This document shows, in pieces, positions 45,324 to 56,473 of a stretch of 64,000 nucleotides of DNA (the stretch's first letter is position 1; every line of letters starts with the position of its first letter). The notes under the pieces are model-generated. The model made no database searches, was not told the DNA's origin, and worked only from the letters and a program-made list of their open reading frames with translations. Made by a program: the position numbers and the translations under genes. This stretch comes from Fructilactobacillus myrtifloralis (GTDB lineage Bacteria; Bacillota; Bacilli; Lactobacillales; Lactobacillaceae), in assembly GCF_024029335.1 (NCBI RefSeq), contig NZ_CP097116.1, forward strand, positions 1,302,001 through 1,366,000, given 5' to 3'.

Positions 45324-46541
45324 ATGAGTAAATTAATCATTGATGATTTAGATTTAAAAGGGAAAAAGGTATTAATGCGGGTCGACTTTAACGTTCCGAT
45401 TAAGGACGGAGTGGTTGGCGATGACAACCGGATTGTGGCCGCTTTACCATCCATCGAATGGGTGATTGATCATGGTGGCAAAGCCATCTTGTTCTCTCAC
45501 TTAGGTCGGATTAAATCAGAGGATGACAAGCCGGGTCTGTCACTACGTCCGGTAGCTGAAAAATTATCCCAGTTATTAGGCAAACCAGTAACCTTTGTGC
45601 CCGTTAACGAAGGACCACAACTGGAAGAAGCCATTGATAACATGAAAGATGGCCAAGTTTTACTGGCTGAAAACACTCGGTACCAAGATGTAATCGACGG
45701 TAAGCAAGTCAACCGGGAATCGAAAAACGATCCTAGTTTAGGTGAATACTGGGCTTCACTTGGCGATGTGTTTGTAAACGATGCCTTTGGGACTGCCCAC
45801 CGGAGCCACGCTTCAAACGTTGGAATTGCAACGGCCATGGAAAAAGCCGGCAAACCCGTTGCCGCTGGTTTCTTGCTCGAAAAAGAAATTAAGTTCCTCG
45901 GGAATGCCGTTGACAATCCAAAACATCCCTTTGTTGCCATTCTTGGGGGAGCCAAAGTTTCTGACAAGATTGGTGTGATTGATCACCTCTTAGATAAAGC
46001 CGACAAGATCATTATTGGTGGGGGAATGACCTACACCTTCTACGCTGCTAAGGGAATTGGCGTAGGAAACTCGTTGGTAGAAAAAGACAAGATTGACGTT
46101 GCCAAGGAAATCTTGAAAAAGGGTGGCGACAAGATTGTGCTCCCTGTTGACTCCGTTTGTGCGGACAAGTTTTCTAATGACGCTAAAACGGAAGTTGTCG
46201 ATGGCTCGATTCCGGATGGCATGATGGCCTTAGACATTGGTCCAAAGTCGATTAAACTCTTTGAAGACGTGCTTAAAGGTGCCAAGACGGTCGTTTGGAA
46301 CGGCCCAATGGGTGTCTTTGAAATGCCGAAGTTTGCCGAAGGGACGTTGGCCATTGGTCGCTTCCTCGGAACTTTGAAGGATGCTACGACCATCGTTGGT
46401 GGTGGTGACTCCACGGCCGCTGTAAAGCAGTTAGGGGTTGCTGACAAGCTAACCCACATCTCAACTGGTGGGGGAGCTTCCTTGGAATACCTCGAAGGCA
46501 AGACCCTTCCAGGGATTGCTTGTGTTTCGAACAAAGATTAA
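45324..46541 (+). CDS. pgk: Phosphoglycerate kinase
   Basis: Makes ATP from 1,3-bisphosphoglycerate. The 405-residue protein has the N-terminal [11 protein letters not shown] block, [19 protein letters not shown], and the nucleotide-binding GGAKVSDKI and [11 protein letters not shown] segments. Length is standard. It is separated from gap and tpiA by terminators, so stoichiometry of the glycolytic enzymes may be set gene by gene. Confidence 0.97.
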   Translation: MSKLIIDDLDLKGKKVLMRVDFNVPIKDGVVGDDNRIVAALPSIEWVIDHGGKAILFSHLGRIKSEDDKPGLSLRPVAEKLSQLLGKPVTFVPVNEGPQLEEAIDNMKDGQVLLAENTRYQDVIDGKQVNRESKNDPSLGEYWASLGDVFVNDAFGTAHRSHASNVGIATAMEKAGKPVAAGFLLEKEIKFLGNAVDNPKHPFVAILGGAKVSDKIGVIDHLLDKADKIIIGGGMTYTFYAAKGIGVGNSLVEKDKIDVAKEILKKGGDKIVLPVDSVCADKFSNDAKTEVVDGSIPDGMMALDIGPKSIKLFEDVLKGAKTVVWNGPMGVFEMPKFAEGTLAIGRFLGTLKDATTIVGGGDSTAAVKQLGVADKLTHISTGGGASLEYLEGKTLPGIACVSNKD

Positions 46542-46547
46542 CTTTGC

Positions 46548-46581
46548 AAAGACTAACTCGAATTTCGAGTTAGTCTTTTTT
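46548..46581 (+). terminator. Terminator between pgk and tpiA
   Basis: AAAGACTAACTCG and CGAGTTAGTCTTT form a perfect 13-bp stem, then T residues. Confidence 0.92.
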
Positions 46582-46656
46582 CTTTGGGGTGATTGCTAGT
46601 TATTTCGCCGGTTTTCCGCTAAAATTGAACTAAGGAAACGAGAGGAGAAAGAAAAC

Positions 46657-47415
46657 ATGAGAACTCCCTTTATTGGCGGAAATTGGAAAATGAACTTATC
46701 GTTACAAGCAGCCACCGAATTTGTGGAAACCATTAACAACCAGATTCCCCCGGCGAGCGAGGTTGAAACGGTATTAGCAGCTTCCCCGTTGTTTTTACAG
46801 ACGATGCTGGAGCATAACGAAAGTCCCTTACAGGTGGCCGCGGAAAATTGTTACTATGAAGACGAAGGGGCCTTTACGGGTGAAGTTAGTCCGAAGGCGC
46901 TTAGTGAGATGGGAATTAAATACGTGATCGTTGGCCATTCCGAACGGCGGAAGTACTTTCATGAAACCAACGATTTAATCAATAAAAAGGTTCAGGCGGT
47001 GTTTCGGAACCACATGTATCCGATTATTTGTTGTGACGAAACGATGGGTCGCTACGAAAATGGTGATCACATCTCCTGGATGGTAAATCAGGTGACGGCC
47101 GCCATTCAGCAGGTTGCAGCCACTGACATGCGGCATGCGGTGGTCGCCTACGAACCTAGTTGGGCGATTGGCACGGGGCACACCGCTCCCGCCGACGCAG
47201 CGGAAGAGGGTTGTTACCTAATTCGGCAAACGATTGCGGACATTTATTCGGATGAAATCGCAAACCAGGTTCGGATTCTTTACGGTGGTAGTGTCAATGC
47301 TGAAAACATTCACGAACTGATGAAACAACCGGATATCGATGGGGTGCTCGCGGGCAAAGCAAGCCTCTCACCGCAAGAATTCGTGCAATTAGCCAATTTC
47401 AACCACACCAATTAA
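46657..47415 (+). CDS. tpiA: Triose-phosphate isomerase (divergent)
   Basis: Interconverts dihydroxyacetone phosphate and glyceraldehyde-3-phosphate. The 252-residue TIM barrel keeps NWKMN (catalytic Lys), IVGHSERR (His) and [12 protein letters not shown] (Glu), so it should be active. It departs from the family at the usual CVGETL segment, which reads [12 protein letters not shown], and at the phosphate loop, GKASL instead of GGASL. Such drift might reflect a lineage with a lesser need for this enzyme, for example a phosphoketolase fermenter; this is inference. Confidence 0.93.
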   Translation: MRTPFIGGNWKMNLSLQAATEFVETINNQIPPASEVETVLAASPLFLQTMLEHNESPLQVAAENCYYEDEGAFTGEVSPKALSEMGIKYVIVGHSERRKYFHETNDLINKKVQAVFRNHMYPIICCDETMGRYENGDHISWMVNQVTAAIQQVAATDMRHAVVAYEPSWAIGTGHTAPADAAEEGCYLIRQTIADIYSDEIANQVRILYGGSVNAENIHELMKQPDIDGVLAGKASLSPQEFVQLANFNHTN

Positions 47416-47485
47416 ATTGGTGAAATTGATTGCAAAGTGATTTTTAAAACTGTAAAATTTAGGTGGATAGAGAATAGTTTACTAA

Positions 47486-48823
<1,338 letters not shown>

Positions 48824-48834
48824 TTATCACTAAG

Positions 48835-48869
48835 AAAAGTCGTTGGTATTCGTGCTAACGGCTTTTTTT
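48835..48869 (+). terminator. Terminator after eno
   Basis: AAAGTCGTT pairs with AACGGCTTT, with a G-T pair and a 12-nt loop, then a T-run. Confidence 0.7.
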
Positions 48870-48892
48870 CTGGTGAGAATGCTTCTCTGTGG

Positions 48893-48922
48893 TTAGAATA
48901 GTGCTTGCCAATGTGTTATAAT
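48893..48922 (+). promoter_or_regulatory. secG promoter
   Basis: TTAGAA and TATAAT with an 18-bp spacer and a TGT extended -10. Confidence 0.6.
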
Positions 48923-48970
48923 GACGTATATGATGATTAGACCGTGAATAGCTGTCTAGGAGGAATTTTT

Positions 48971-49207
48971 GTGGCTAATTTTTTAATGATTATTCTATGG
49001 ATTGTGAGCGTGCTCATTATCGGCGCCGTTTTAATGCAACCATCGAAAAATAATGATGCAATGGCCTCATTTACCGGCGGTGCCAGTGATTTGTTCTCAG
49101 AATCAAAATCACGTGGATTTGAATCTTTTATCCAAAAGGTAACTGTCGTATTAGGGATTTTATTTTTTGCCATTGCCCTAATTTTAATGTGGATGGCTCA
49201 ACATTAA
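48971..49207 (+). CDS. secG: Preprotein translocase subunit SecG
   Basis: Small accessory subunit of the SecYEG channel. The 78-residue protein has two hydrophobic helices (about 3-20 and 55-75) around a polar loop with FTGGASDLFSESKSRG, typical of SecG. The start is a GTG at 48971, with a perfect AGGAGG eight bases upstream; a GTG at 48944 is in frame but would place that ribosome-binding site inside the gene. secG-rnr-smpB order is conserved in Bacillota. Confidence 0.93.
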   Translation: MANFLMIILWIVSVLIIGAVLMQPSKNNDAMASFTGGASDLFSESKSRGFESFIQKVTVVLGILFFAIALILMWMAQH

Positions 49208-49212
49208 TTAAA

Positions 49213-49242
49213 AACTCCTGTGCCTACACAGGGGCTTTTTTT
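49213..49242 (+). terminator. Terminator after secG
   Basis: CTCCTGTG and CACAGGGG around a CCTA loop, then seven T residues. Confidence 0.85.
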
Positions 49243-49307
49243 ATATTAAACGAACGGGGATTCTCCCGTGGCGTGGGAAATTGAACTAGAAAAAAGAGGA
49301 AATTACC

Positions 49308-51614
49308 GTGCAAGATAATAAACTAAAACAAGAAATTGCGGATGTGCTCCGCAATCATCCGAACGTCAGCTTTGACGTAGAAAAAATTGCGGATGAATTA
49401 AAGTACCATGGTTCAGCAGCGTTTAAGCTGATTGTCCAAGAACTAGCAGAATTGGAACGAAATCGGGTCGTGGTGGTTACGAACGACGGGAACTTTAAAA
49501 TTAACCCGAGTGAACTTACCCACGAGGGGGTTTTTCACTCGAATCCCAAGGGATTTGGGTTCGTGGCGTACGACGAACAACTTTCAGATGCCTTTATCGC
49601 ACCCGATGACACGATTAATGCGATGAACCTTGACCGGGTCGCAATGCAAATCACCCGTCCAGCCCAGAAAAATTCGGATCGGGGACCCCAAGGGAAAGTG
49701 GTAGATATTTTAGAGCACCACTACGACCACGTGGTTGGAGAATTTTTCACGACTGCTGATGACCAGGGGTATTTAGGTCAGGTTAAACTCCGTGACAAGA
49801 AGTTAACCGGGATGAAATTTTACGTGACCGATGCGGGACTCCATCCGACTCCTGGAGAAGTGGTGACAGCCGACATCACGGAGTATCCCAATGCTAAGCA
49901 TCCTGATTACATGGTAGGGGTAGCCAAACAGGTTATCGGAAGTGTGGACGATCCTGGAATTGACATCCTCCAAATTGTGTACGCCAACGACGTCCCATCA
50001 CAATTCCCAGAGGATGTCTTAGAAGCGGCTGATGCGATTCCAGACCACGTCCTCCCAGAAGAAACGGTGGGACGCGAAGACATTACGGACCAAGACTTGG
50101 TGACGATTGATGCCGAAGAATCCAAGGATTTGGATGACGCGGTTACGGCATGGAAGTTACCTAACGGGAATTACCACTTAGGGGTCCACATTGCGGACGT
50201 TAGTCACTACGTTAAGCAGGGCAGTCTGTTAGACCAAGAAGCCTACACGCGTGGAACGTCGGTTTATTTGACGGACCGGGTGATTCCGATGCTCCCACGG
50301 CGGTTGTCCAACGGGATTTGTTCTTTAAACGAGGGTGAACTGCGACTCTGTATGAGTTGTGACATGGAAATCACGCCCCAAGGTAAGGTGATTAAATCAC
50401 GGATTCATCCGAGTGTGATGCGGTCGACCGCCCGGATGACTTACAATGCTGTGAACGAAATCTTGGAAAATCACGATCCAGAGACCCGGGCCCACTACGC
50501 GGGCTTGGTTCCCATGTTTGAAACCATGAACGAATTGCACCAGATCCTGTATAAAGCCCGGCGCCAGCGGGGAGCCATTGACTTTGCGGATGATGAGGCT
50601 AAGATTATTGTCGATGAAGCCGGCCATCCCATTGACATTCAAGTCCGGACGCGAGGGACGGCTGAACGCATGATTGAATCATTTATGTTGGCGGCCAACG
50701 AAACGGTGGCAGAAACCTATCACAAGGCGAAGGTGCCGTTCATCTACCGAATCCATGAGAATCCAGATCCGACTCGGATCAAGGACTTCTTTGAGTTCCT
50801 GACCGCCTTTGGGATTAACGTCAAAGCCGATCCTGACCATTTGCAACCAAAGACGTTGCAAAATATCCTGTCGAAGGTGGAAGGAACTCCGGAAGAAGCA
50901 GTGGTTTCTGTGATGTTGCTACGGAGTATGCAACAGGCGAAGTATAACGAGAAGTGCGTTGGCCACTTTGGATTAGGGGCCGATTACTACACCCACTTCA
51001 CCTCACCCATCCGGCGGTATCCGGACATGTTCATTCACCGCTTGATTCATTACTATGAAGACAATGGGATCAATAACGTTACGAAGCAAACTTATGCGAA
51101 CGTGGTTAGTGACGTGGCCATTCACTCATCGGAAACGGAACGCCGGGCGGTTGATACCGAACGGGACGTAGACGCCATGATGAAGGCCGAGTACATGAGT
51201 AATAAGATCGGGGAAGAATTCGACGGAGTGGTTAGTTCCGTGCTGAAGTTTGGCGCCTTTATTGAGCTCCCGAATACGGTTGAGGGCTTGGTCCACATTA
51301 GTCGAATGACCGATGATTACTATGAGTACGTGGAAAAGTACATGGCCCTCGTGGGGCGCAATACGAAGCGGACCTTTAAGATTGGCCAGGACGTGCGGGT
51401 CAAGTGTGTCGGGGTTGACGTCGATCAGAGTACGGTTGATTTTGAAATCGTTAATCCAGAAGCAACCCCAACGAGCGAATTGCTCCCCAAACGGACGCAC
51501 CGCAAGAACTTTAAAAAGCAGTCGGCCCGGGGATCACATGCGCCGAAGTCTGCTAATAAAGGCGCTAATGCTAAGGATCACAAGCATCAATTTACAATTC
51601 AAAAACGGAAATAA
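49308..51614 (+). CDS. rnr: Ribonuclease R
   Basis: Processive 3'-5' exoribonuclease that degrades structured RNA and works with tmRNA in trans-translation. The 768-residue protein has an N-terminal helix-turn-helix-like segment, cold-shock domains (HEGVFHSNPKGFGFVAYD), an RNB catalytic domain with TIDAEESKDLDDAV and HIADVSHYV holding the metal-binding Asp residues, HFGLG...YTHFTSPIRRYPD, an S1 domain and a basic Lys/His-rich tail. The start is GTG with AGAGGA upstream. smpB follows. Confidence 0.96.
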   Translation: MQDNKLKQEIADVLRNHPNVSFDVEKIADELKYHGSAAFKLIVQELAELERNRVVVVTNDGNFKINPSELTHEGVFHSNPKGFGFVAYDEQLSDAFIAPDDTINAMNLDRVAMQITRPAQKNSDRGPQGKVVDILEHHYDHVVGEFFTTADDQGYLGQVKLRDKKLTGMKFYVTDAGLHPTPGEVVTADITEYPNAKHPDYMVGVAKQVIGSVDDPGIDILQIVYANDVPSQFPEDVLEAADAIPDHVLPEETVGREDITDQDLVTIDAEESKDLDDAVTAWKLPNGNYHLGVHIADVSHYVKQGSLLDQEAYTRGTSVYLTDRVIPMLPRRLSNGICSLNEGELRLCMSCDMEITPQGKVIKSRIHPSVMRSTARMTYNAVNEILENHDPETRAHYAGLVPMFETMNELHQILYKARRQRGAIDFADDEAKIIVDEAGHPIDIQVRTRGTAERMIESFMLAANETVAETYHKAKVPFIYRIHENPDPTRIKDFFEFLTAFGINVKADPDHLQPKTLQNILSKVEGTPEEAVVSVMLLRSMQQAKYNEKCVGHFGLGADYYTHFTSPIRRYPDMFIHRLIHYYEDNGINNVTKQTYANVVSDVAIHSSETERRAVDTERDVDAMMKAEYMSNKIGEEFDGVVSSVLKFGAFIELPNTVEGLVHISRMTDDYYEYVEKYMALVGRNTKRTFKIGQDVRVKCVGVDVDQSTVDFEIVNPEATPTSELLPKRTHRKNFKKQSARGSHAPKSANKGANAKDHKHQFTIQKRK

Positions 51615-51632
51615 ACTAAGGATGGAATGAGA

Positions 51633-52106
51633 ATGGCGCATACGAAACAAAAGCCCAATCACGATAACGTGATGGCCACGAATCGGAAGGCTCGTCATGA
51701 TTATTTTATTGAGCAAACCTATGAAGCGGGGCTCGCCCTGACGGGAACGGAGATTAAATCGGTTCGGGAACGGCGCATTAACCTCAAGGACGGATTTGTT
51801 TCGGTTCGCAACGGGGAAGCCCTCCTCATGAACGTGCACATTAATGAGTACACGGAAGGAAACCAGTTTAATCACGATCCGTTGCGGACCCGCAAGTTAT
51901 TACTGCACAAGCGTGAAATTAAGCAGTTGAGTGCGGCCGTTCAGACCAAAGGGGTGACGATTGTACCGTTAAAGGTTTATTTAAAGCATAACTTTGCCAA
52001 GGTCTTAATTGGAGTTGCTAAAGGTAAACACACGTACGATAAACGGGAAACCATTAAACGGCGCGATCAGCAACGGCAAATTGAACGGGTAATGAAACAT
52101 TATTAA
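51633..52106 (+). CDS. smpB: SsrA-binding protein SmpB
   Basis: Binds tmRNA and brings it to stalled ribosomes. The 157-residue protein has the OB-fold motifs [18 protein letters not shown] and [20 protein letters not shown], and the C-terminal basic tail [16 protein letters not shown] that fills the mRNA channel. The ATG at 51627 is equally possible, two codons longer; AAGGA at 51618 lies between optimal spacings for both. tmRNA itself is not found in the window. Confidence 0.95.
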   Translation: MAHTKQKPNHDNVMATNRKARHDYFIEQTYEAGLALTGTEIKSVRERRINLKDGFVSVRNGEALLMNVHINEYTEGNQFNHDPLRTRKLLLHKREIKQLSAAVQTKGVTIVPLKVYLKHNFAKVLIGVAKGKHTYDKRETIKRRDQQRQIERVMKHY

Positions 52107-52130
52107 AGGACGGGGAACCGTTCTTTTTTT
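52105..52130 (+). terminator. Terminator after smpB
   Basis: AAAGGACGG and CCGTTCTTT with a GGAA loop and T-run, overlapping the smpB stop. Confidence 0.8.
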
Positions 52131-52138
52131 GTTATAAT
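52130..52138 (+). promoter_or_regulatory. ung promoter, extended -10
   Basis: TGT-TATAAT directly after the smpB terminator; no clear -35 box. Confidence 0.5.
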
Positions 52139-52167
52139 GGGGGTGAGCGCTGAAGGGAGGCTTGGAA

Positions 52168-52860
52168 ATGAAACGGTTCATTGATAATGATTGGTGGCCC
52201 ATTTTAAAACCAGAGTTTGAAAAACCGTACTACCAGGAGTTACGGCGCTTTTTAGTGTCTGAATACCAAACGCACACCGTCTATCCGGCGATGCAACGGA
52301 TCTTTCAGGCATTCGAATGGACGCCGTTTTCGGCCACCAAGGTGGTCATTCTGGGACAAGATCCGTATCATGGCCCGCACCAGGCGATTGGATTGAGTTT
52401 TGCGGTGGAACCAAACGTGGCGGTGCCCCCGTCGTTGCGAAACATCTATAAGGAACTTGAGAACGACCTGGGCATTAAACCAGTTCAGCACGGTTATTTA
52501 AAACACTGGGCTGACCAGGGCGTGTTACTCTTAAATTCTGTCTTAACGGTCAGAGACGGCCAGGCCTACTCACACCAGGGGCATGGTTGGGAACAACTGA
52601 CCGATTATGCAATCGCGAAGTTGTCCGAACGACCGGAACCCGTGGTGTTTATCCTATGGGGCCGGTCAGCTCGCAATAAAATTAAGTTGATTGATCAAAC
52701 GACGAACGTGGTCATTCAATCCGCGCATCCCAGTCCCCTGTCAGCGAATCGGGGGTTCTTTGGCTCCCGGCCGTTTTTGAAGACGAATGCGGCACTCACA
52801 GCAATGGGTGAAACGCCCATTGATTGGCAATTACCAGCACAGGTCACGATGGCCAACTAG
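52168..52860 (+). CDS. ung: Uracil-DNA glycosylase
   Basis: Removes uracil from DNA. The 230-residue protein has the water-activating GQDPYHGP (63-70, D65), the LLLNSVLTV motif, a WG-containing strand and the HPSPLSA minor-groove loop, all family 1 UDG features. GGGAGG is seven bases before the ATG at 52168. It is followed by pta after 9 bp, the ung-pta order known in lactobacilli. Confidence 0.97.
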   Translation: MKRFIDNDWWPILKPEFEKPYYQELRRFLVSEYQTHTVYPAMQRIFQAFEWTPFSATKVVILGQDPYHGPHQAIGLSFAVEPNVAVPPSLRNIYKELENDLGIKPVQHGYLKHWADQGVLLLNSVLTVRDGQAYSHQGHGWEQLTDYAIAKLSERPEPVVFILWGRSARNKIKLIDQTTNVVIQSAHPSPLSANRGFFGSRPFLKTNAALTAMGETPIDWQLPAQVTMAN

Positions 52861-52869
52861 GAGGTAACC

Positions 52870-53844
52870 ATGGATTTATTTGAAAGTTTAAAGACAAAGG
52901 TTAAAGGCCAAGACATCCAACTCGTTTTTCCCGAGGGAAATGACGAACGGATCATCCTGGCAGCACATCAATTACTAGAGGATGAGGTTGCCAAACCCAT
53001 CTTGCTGGGTCAAGAAGCTGAAATCGCCCAAACGGCGCAAAAGGTCAATGCCAAGCTCGATGGCATCAAAATTTTGGACTACCAAAACATTGATAGTGAC
53101 CAAACCGAAGCAATGGTGCAAGCCATTGTGGACCGGCGTGGTGGGAAAACTTCCGCAATGGAAGCCTTAGAATGGCTCAAGGATCCTAACTACTTTGGAA
53201 CCACCATGGTCTACATGGGGCAAGCTGATGGGATGGTTTCTGGAGCAATTCATCCAACGGGGGACACGATTCGTCCGGCCCTACAAATTATTAAAACAAA
53301 ACCAGACGTTAATTTAATTAGTAGTTCTTTCATTATGCAAAAACACGATGCCCGGTTTATCTTTGCCGATTGTGCGATTAACATTGCGCCAACGGCCGAA
53401 CAACTTGCCGAAATCGCAACCGAAAGTGCGAAAACCGCTAATTTGTTTGATATTGACCCACGGGTTGCCATGCTGAGCTTCTCCACCAAGGGCTCGGCCA
53501 AGGGAGATGCGGTAGAAAAGGTTCAGCAAGCTACCGAATTAGCCCACCAACAAGCTCCGGAGTTACCGTTAGACGGAGAATTACAGTTTGATGCCGCTTT
53601 AGTTCCAGCCGTTGCGAAAGCAAAGGCACCGGATTCTGAGGTTGCTGGCTCTGCGACGGTCTTTGTCTTCCCTGATTTACAATCCGGAAACATTGGTTAC
53701 AAGATTGCTCAACGTCTAGGGGACTTTGAAGCCATTGGACCAATCCTCCAGGGATTGAATAAACCGGTTTCAGACCTCTCGCGGGGTTGCAGCGCCGCTG
53801 ATGTATATAAAGTGGCCCTGATCACTGCGACGCAGGCGTTATAG
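52870..53844 (+). CDS. pta: Phosphate acetyltransferase
   Basis: Interconverts acetyl-CoA and acetyl phosphate. The 324-residue protein has the PTA_PTB fold with QLVFPEGNDERIILAA, DGMVSGAIHPTGDTIRPALQI, and the C-terminal AIGPILQGLNKPVSDLSRG signature. The short single-domain form is normal for Bacillota. With a phosphoketolase it would feed acetate or ethanol formation; no ackA or xpkA is in the window. Confidence 0.96.
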   Translation: MDLFESLKTKVKGQDIQLVFPEGNDERIILAAHQLLEDEVAKPILLGQEAEIAQTAQKVNAKLDGIKILDYQNIDSDQTEAMVQAIVDRRGGKTSAMEALEWLKDPNYFGTTMVYMGQADGMVSGAIHPTGDTIRPALQIIKTKPDVNLISSSFIMQKHDARFIFADCAINIAPTAEQLAEIATESAKTANLFDIDPRVAMLSFSTKGSAKGDAVEKVQQATELAHQQAPELPLDGELQFDAALVPAVAKAKAPDSEVAGSATVFVFPDLQSGNIGYKIAQRLGDFEAIGPILQGLNKPVSDLSRGCSAADVYKVALITATQAL

Positions 53845-53858
53845 AGTAGGCGAGCGGA

Positions 53859-54335
53859 ATGGCAGAAACAATTGAAGTTACGTCCGCAGCGCAAACCGAA
53901 CAGCTGGGGGCCCAGCTTGCTTCGCACCTGCAAGCTGGAGATGTGTTACTGCTTGATGGCGATCTTGGAGCGGGGAAAACCACCTTTACGAAGGGAATTG
54001 CCCGGGGTCTCGGGATTCGGCAAACCGTGAAAAGTCCGAGCTTTCCGATTATTCGGGAGTACCAATCCGGACGCCTGCCCCTGTATCACATGGACGTGTA
54101 CCGGCTTGAAACCGGGGGTGCCGCTGACTTAGGGCTCGACGAATACTTTGCGGGTTCAGGAGTCAGCGTTGTCGAATGGTCCCAGTTTGCGGCTGATGAA
54201 TTACCCACGGACTATCTCCGGATTCAGTTTCAGCGCCATGATGATGTCGGTCCAGACGACCGGACGGTGACGTTCATTCCCCAAGGAGACCGGTTTACCA
54301 CGGGCTTACCCGGTTGGGAGTTAACCCATGACTGA
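53859..54335 (+). CDS. tsaE: tRNA threonylcarbamoyladenosine synthesis ATPase TsaE
   Basis: ATPase that resets the TsaB-TsaD complex after each round of t6A synthesis. The 158-residue protein has Walker A GDLGAGKTT (34-42), SPSFPIIREYQ and the YHMDVYRLE motif, with DEYF and VEWSQF later. Its C-terminal tail is about the usual length. It overlaps the following GNAT gene by eight bases. The pta-tsaE-GNAT order is common in lactobacilli. Confidence 0.95.
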   Translation: MAETIEVTSAAQTEQLGAQLASHLQAGDVLLLDGDLGAGKTTFTKGIARGLGIRQTVKSPSFPIIREYQSGRLPLYHMDVYRLETGGAADLGLDEYFAGSGVSVVEWSQFAADELPTDYLRIQFQRHDDVGPDDRTVTFIPQGDRFTTGLPGWELTHD

Positions 54336-54798
54336 AGATTTCGAGGTTGGATTACGGGCAGCAGTAGCCACGGATGCCGCTGCGTTGTTGCAGTTAGGAG
54401 CGCAGTTGCAGGACGAATCAGCGTTTGTGGTGATTGACGCGAACGGCCACCCGCCCACCGTAGCGGAGGAAGCTGAGGCGATTACCCAACTGAACAGTTC
54501 GGGTACCAACCTGATTGTTGTGGCGACGGTTGCAGAGAAGCTCGTGGGACTTGTGACAATCACTGAAACCGATCCACAGCGGGGCGAACTCGGGATTGCG
54601 GTCCTGTCCGCGTATCAAGGGCTCGGGTTAGGGACCGCTTTAATGGACGTGGCGGTGGAGTGGTTGCAGACGCAAAGTCACCTAAACCACCTGTGGCTGA
54701 CCGTGAACGTTCACAACCAACGAGCAGTCCGGTTGTACCACCGGCAGGGGTTTCACGTTACCCAAACGGACCACGATCTGCTAACCATGGAACATTAA
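54328..54798 (+). CDS. GNAT family N-acetyltransferase
   Basis: A 156-residue GNAT acetyltransferase. It shows LVGLVTITE, the acetyl-CoA motif built around YQGLGLGTALMDVAVEW, and NVHNQRAVRLYHRQGF, the typical C-terminal motif with Asn and the Tyr/Phe pair. It overlaps tsaE by eight bases and ends at a bidirectional terminator. Its substrate is unknown; members at this site in other lactobacilli are also uncharacterised. Confidence 0.88.
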   Translation: MTEDFEVGLRAAVATDAAALLQLGAQLQDESAFVVIDANGHPPTVAEEAEAITQLNSSGTNLIVVATVAEKLVGLVTITETDPQRGELGIAVLSAYQGLGLGTALMDVAVEWLQTQSHLNHLWLTVNVHNQRAVRLYHRQGFHVTQTDHDLLTMEH

Positions 54799-54806
54799 AC
54801 CTAACT

Positions 54807-54856
54807 AAAAACGACCACTCGCTAACTGGATAATCGGTCAGCGAGTGGTCGTTTTT
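54807..54856. terminator. Bidirectional terminator after the GNAT gene
   Basis: AAAACGACCACTCGCT and AGCGAGTGGTCGTTTT pair perfectly around a 16-nt loop. Confidence 0.9.
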
Positions 54857-54871
54857 TCGTTGTGCTCGTAA

Positions 54872-55405
54872 TTAGACGTTGGTGATGAAGGGTTGTAGCG
54901 CTGGAACGCCAAACTGGCGCGCCTCCGTCAGGAGAATCTGGGCGCAGGCCTGGCTATCCGCTAGGGCGTTGTGATGGTGTTGTAAGTCAATCCCGAGTTG
55001 TTCACTAACGGTGTTTAGTTTGTGATTTGGAAATTCCGGGTAGAATTTCCGGGAAGTTTTAACGGTATCTAAAGTTTGGTAGTGCGGGACCGGGAGTTCA
55101 TAGCGTTCGATGCTCTTTTTTAACACACTATTGTCAAAGCGATTATTGTGGGCAATCACGAGCCGGTGGGGTCGGAAAAAGGGTTTGATGATTTCCCACA
55201 CCTCAGGGAAGGTGGGTGCCTTTGCCACATCACGCTGGTGAATTCCGTGCACCTGCACGTTGCGCCAGTTAAAGCTCGTTTCCGGATTAATGAGGGAGTA
55301 AAATTCGTCCACAACTTGATCATCACGGACCACCGTCAGTGCCACTGAACAGGCACTGGCCCGTTTACTTGTGGCGGTTTCAAAATCAATGGCAACAAAG
55401 TTCAT
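54872..55405 (-). CDS. DEDD-family 3'-5' exonuclease (DnaQ-like)
   Basis: A 177-residue exonuclease with Exo I DFET (D7, E9), Exo II in HNNRFDNSVL, and Exo III HHNALADSQA, where the His of HNAL and the Asp of ADS mark the DEDDh subtype. This is the layout of DnaQ-like and epsilon-like nucleases. It is a stand-alone protein, so a role in general nucleic-acid processing rather than proofreading in a holoenzyme is likely. It is divergent from murB. Confidence 0.92.
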   Translation of the reverse strand: MNFVAIDFETATSKRASACSVALTVVRDDQVVDEFYSLINPETSFNWRNVQVHGIHQRDVAKAPTFPEVWEIIKPFFRPHRLVIAHNNRFDNSVLKKSIERYELPVPHYQTLDTVKTSRKFYPEFPNHKLNTVSEQLGIDLQHHHNALADSQACAQILLTEARQFGVPALQPFITNV

Positions 55406-55528
55406 GAATGGGCCTCCTCCAATTGCGCTAGTCGTAAGCAGTAATGGTCCTAGTATATCATTTTTTGGATAGTTTTAACCGCAGGGGCGTGGTAAAATGA
55501 AGGCAGACGACTGAAAGGAAAACGCGTA

Positions 55529-56425
55529 ATGACAGTTGATTTAACCACTAAATTTACAGATTTTAAAATTTTGAAAAATGAACCTCTCGCCCACTATTCG
55601 TGGACGAAAACGGGCGGACCAGCTGATTTTTTGGCTTTTCCAGAAACGAATGCCCAAGTGGAGGCCCTGGTCCAGATTGCCCAGGAGCAAGATTTACCCG
55701 TGACGGTCCTTGGCAATGCCAGTAATCTGATTGTCAGAGACGGGGGGATTCGTGGGTTGACCATTATTTTAACGGCCATGAACCAGATTACGGTCGACGG
55801 CACGCAAGTTAACGCACAGGCCGGGGCAGCCTACATTGCCACCACGCAGGTCGCCCAACAAGCGGGACTCACCGGCTTGGAGTTTGCCGCTGGGATTCCC
55901 GGCAGCATTGGGGGCGGGGTGTTTATGAACGCCGGCGCGTATGGTGGTGAGACCGCCTACGTGTTAGCCGCTGCCACCGTTTTAACTCAGGCCGGAACGA
56001 TTGAAGTGTGGTCCCACGACCAGTTGGACTTTGGCTACCGGCACAGCGCGATTCAAGATCAGCACGCAATTGTCCTCGCAGCGACCTTTCAGCTCCGGCC
56101 TGGGGTCAAAGCATTGATTCAACAGGAAATGGATCATTTAAACTACCTACGTAAATCTAAACAACCCTTGGAATACCCATCGTGTGGCAGTGTCTTTAAG
56201 CGACCTCGTGGTCATTTCGCCGGGAAATTGATCCACGAAGCTGGACTCCAAGGTTACCGCGCTGGGGGGGCCGAGGTCTCGAAGAAACACGCCGGCTTTA
56301 TTGTCAACGTCGACCACGCGACAGCCACTGATTACTTACACGTCATTCACCACGTCCAGGCCACTGTAGCTGCTCAGACTGGAATTAAATTAGAACCAGA
56401 GGTCCGAATTATTGGGGCTCAATAA
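55529..56425 (+). CDS. murB: UDP-N-acetylmuramate dehydrogenase
   Basis: Second step of peptidoglycan precursor synthesis: reduces UDP-GlcNAc-enolpyruvate. The 298-residue protein is a type IIb MurB with an FAD domain ([41 protein letters not shown]) and a C-terminal domain with the catalytic Ser in [11 protein letters not shown] and Glu in LEPEVRIIG. It ends at a bidirectional terminator. Confidence 0.96.
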   Translation: MTVDLTTKFTDFKILKNEPLAHYSWTKTGGPADFLAFPETNAQVEALVQIAQEQDLPVTVLGNASNLIVRDGGIRGLTIILTAMNQITVDGTQVNAQAGAAYIATTQVAQQAGLTGLEFAAGIPGSIGGGVFMNAGAYGGETAYVLAAATVLTQAGTIEVWSHDQLDFGYRHSAIQDQHAIVLAATFQLRPGVKALIQQEMDHLNYLRKSKQPLEYPSCGSVFKRPRGHFAGKLIHEAGLQGYRAGGAEVSKKHAGFIVNVDHATATDYLHVIHHVQATVAAQTGIKLEPEVRIIGAQ

Positions 56426-56426
56426 C

Positions 56427-56466
56427 AAAAGCCCGTGGGTGCATTTTGGTGCACCCGCGGGCTTTT
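56427..56466. terminator. Bidirectional terminator between murB and the DUF1361 gene
   Basis: AAAAGCCCGTGGGTGC and GCACCCGCGGGCTTTTT pair with one G-T wobble around a short loop. Confidence 0.92.
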
Positions 56467-56473
56467 TGGTTGG

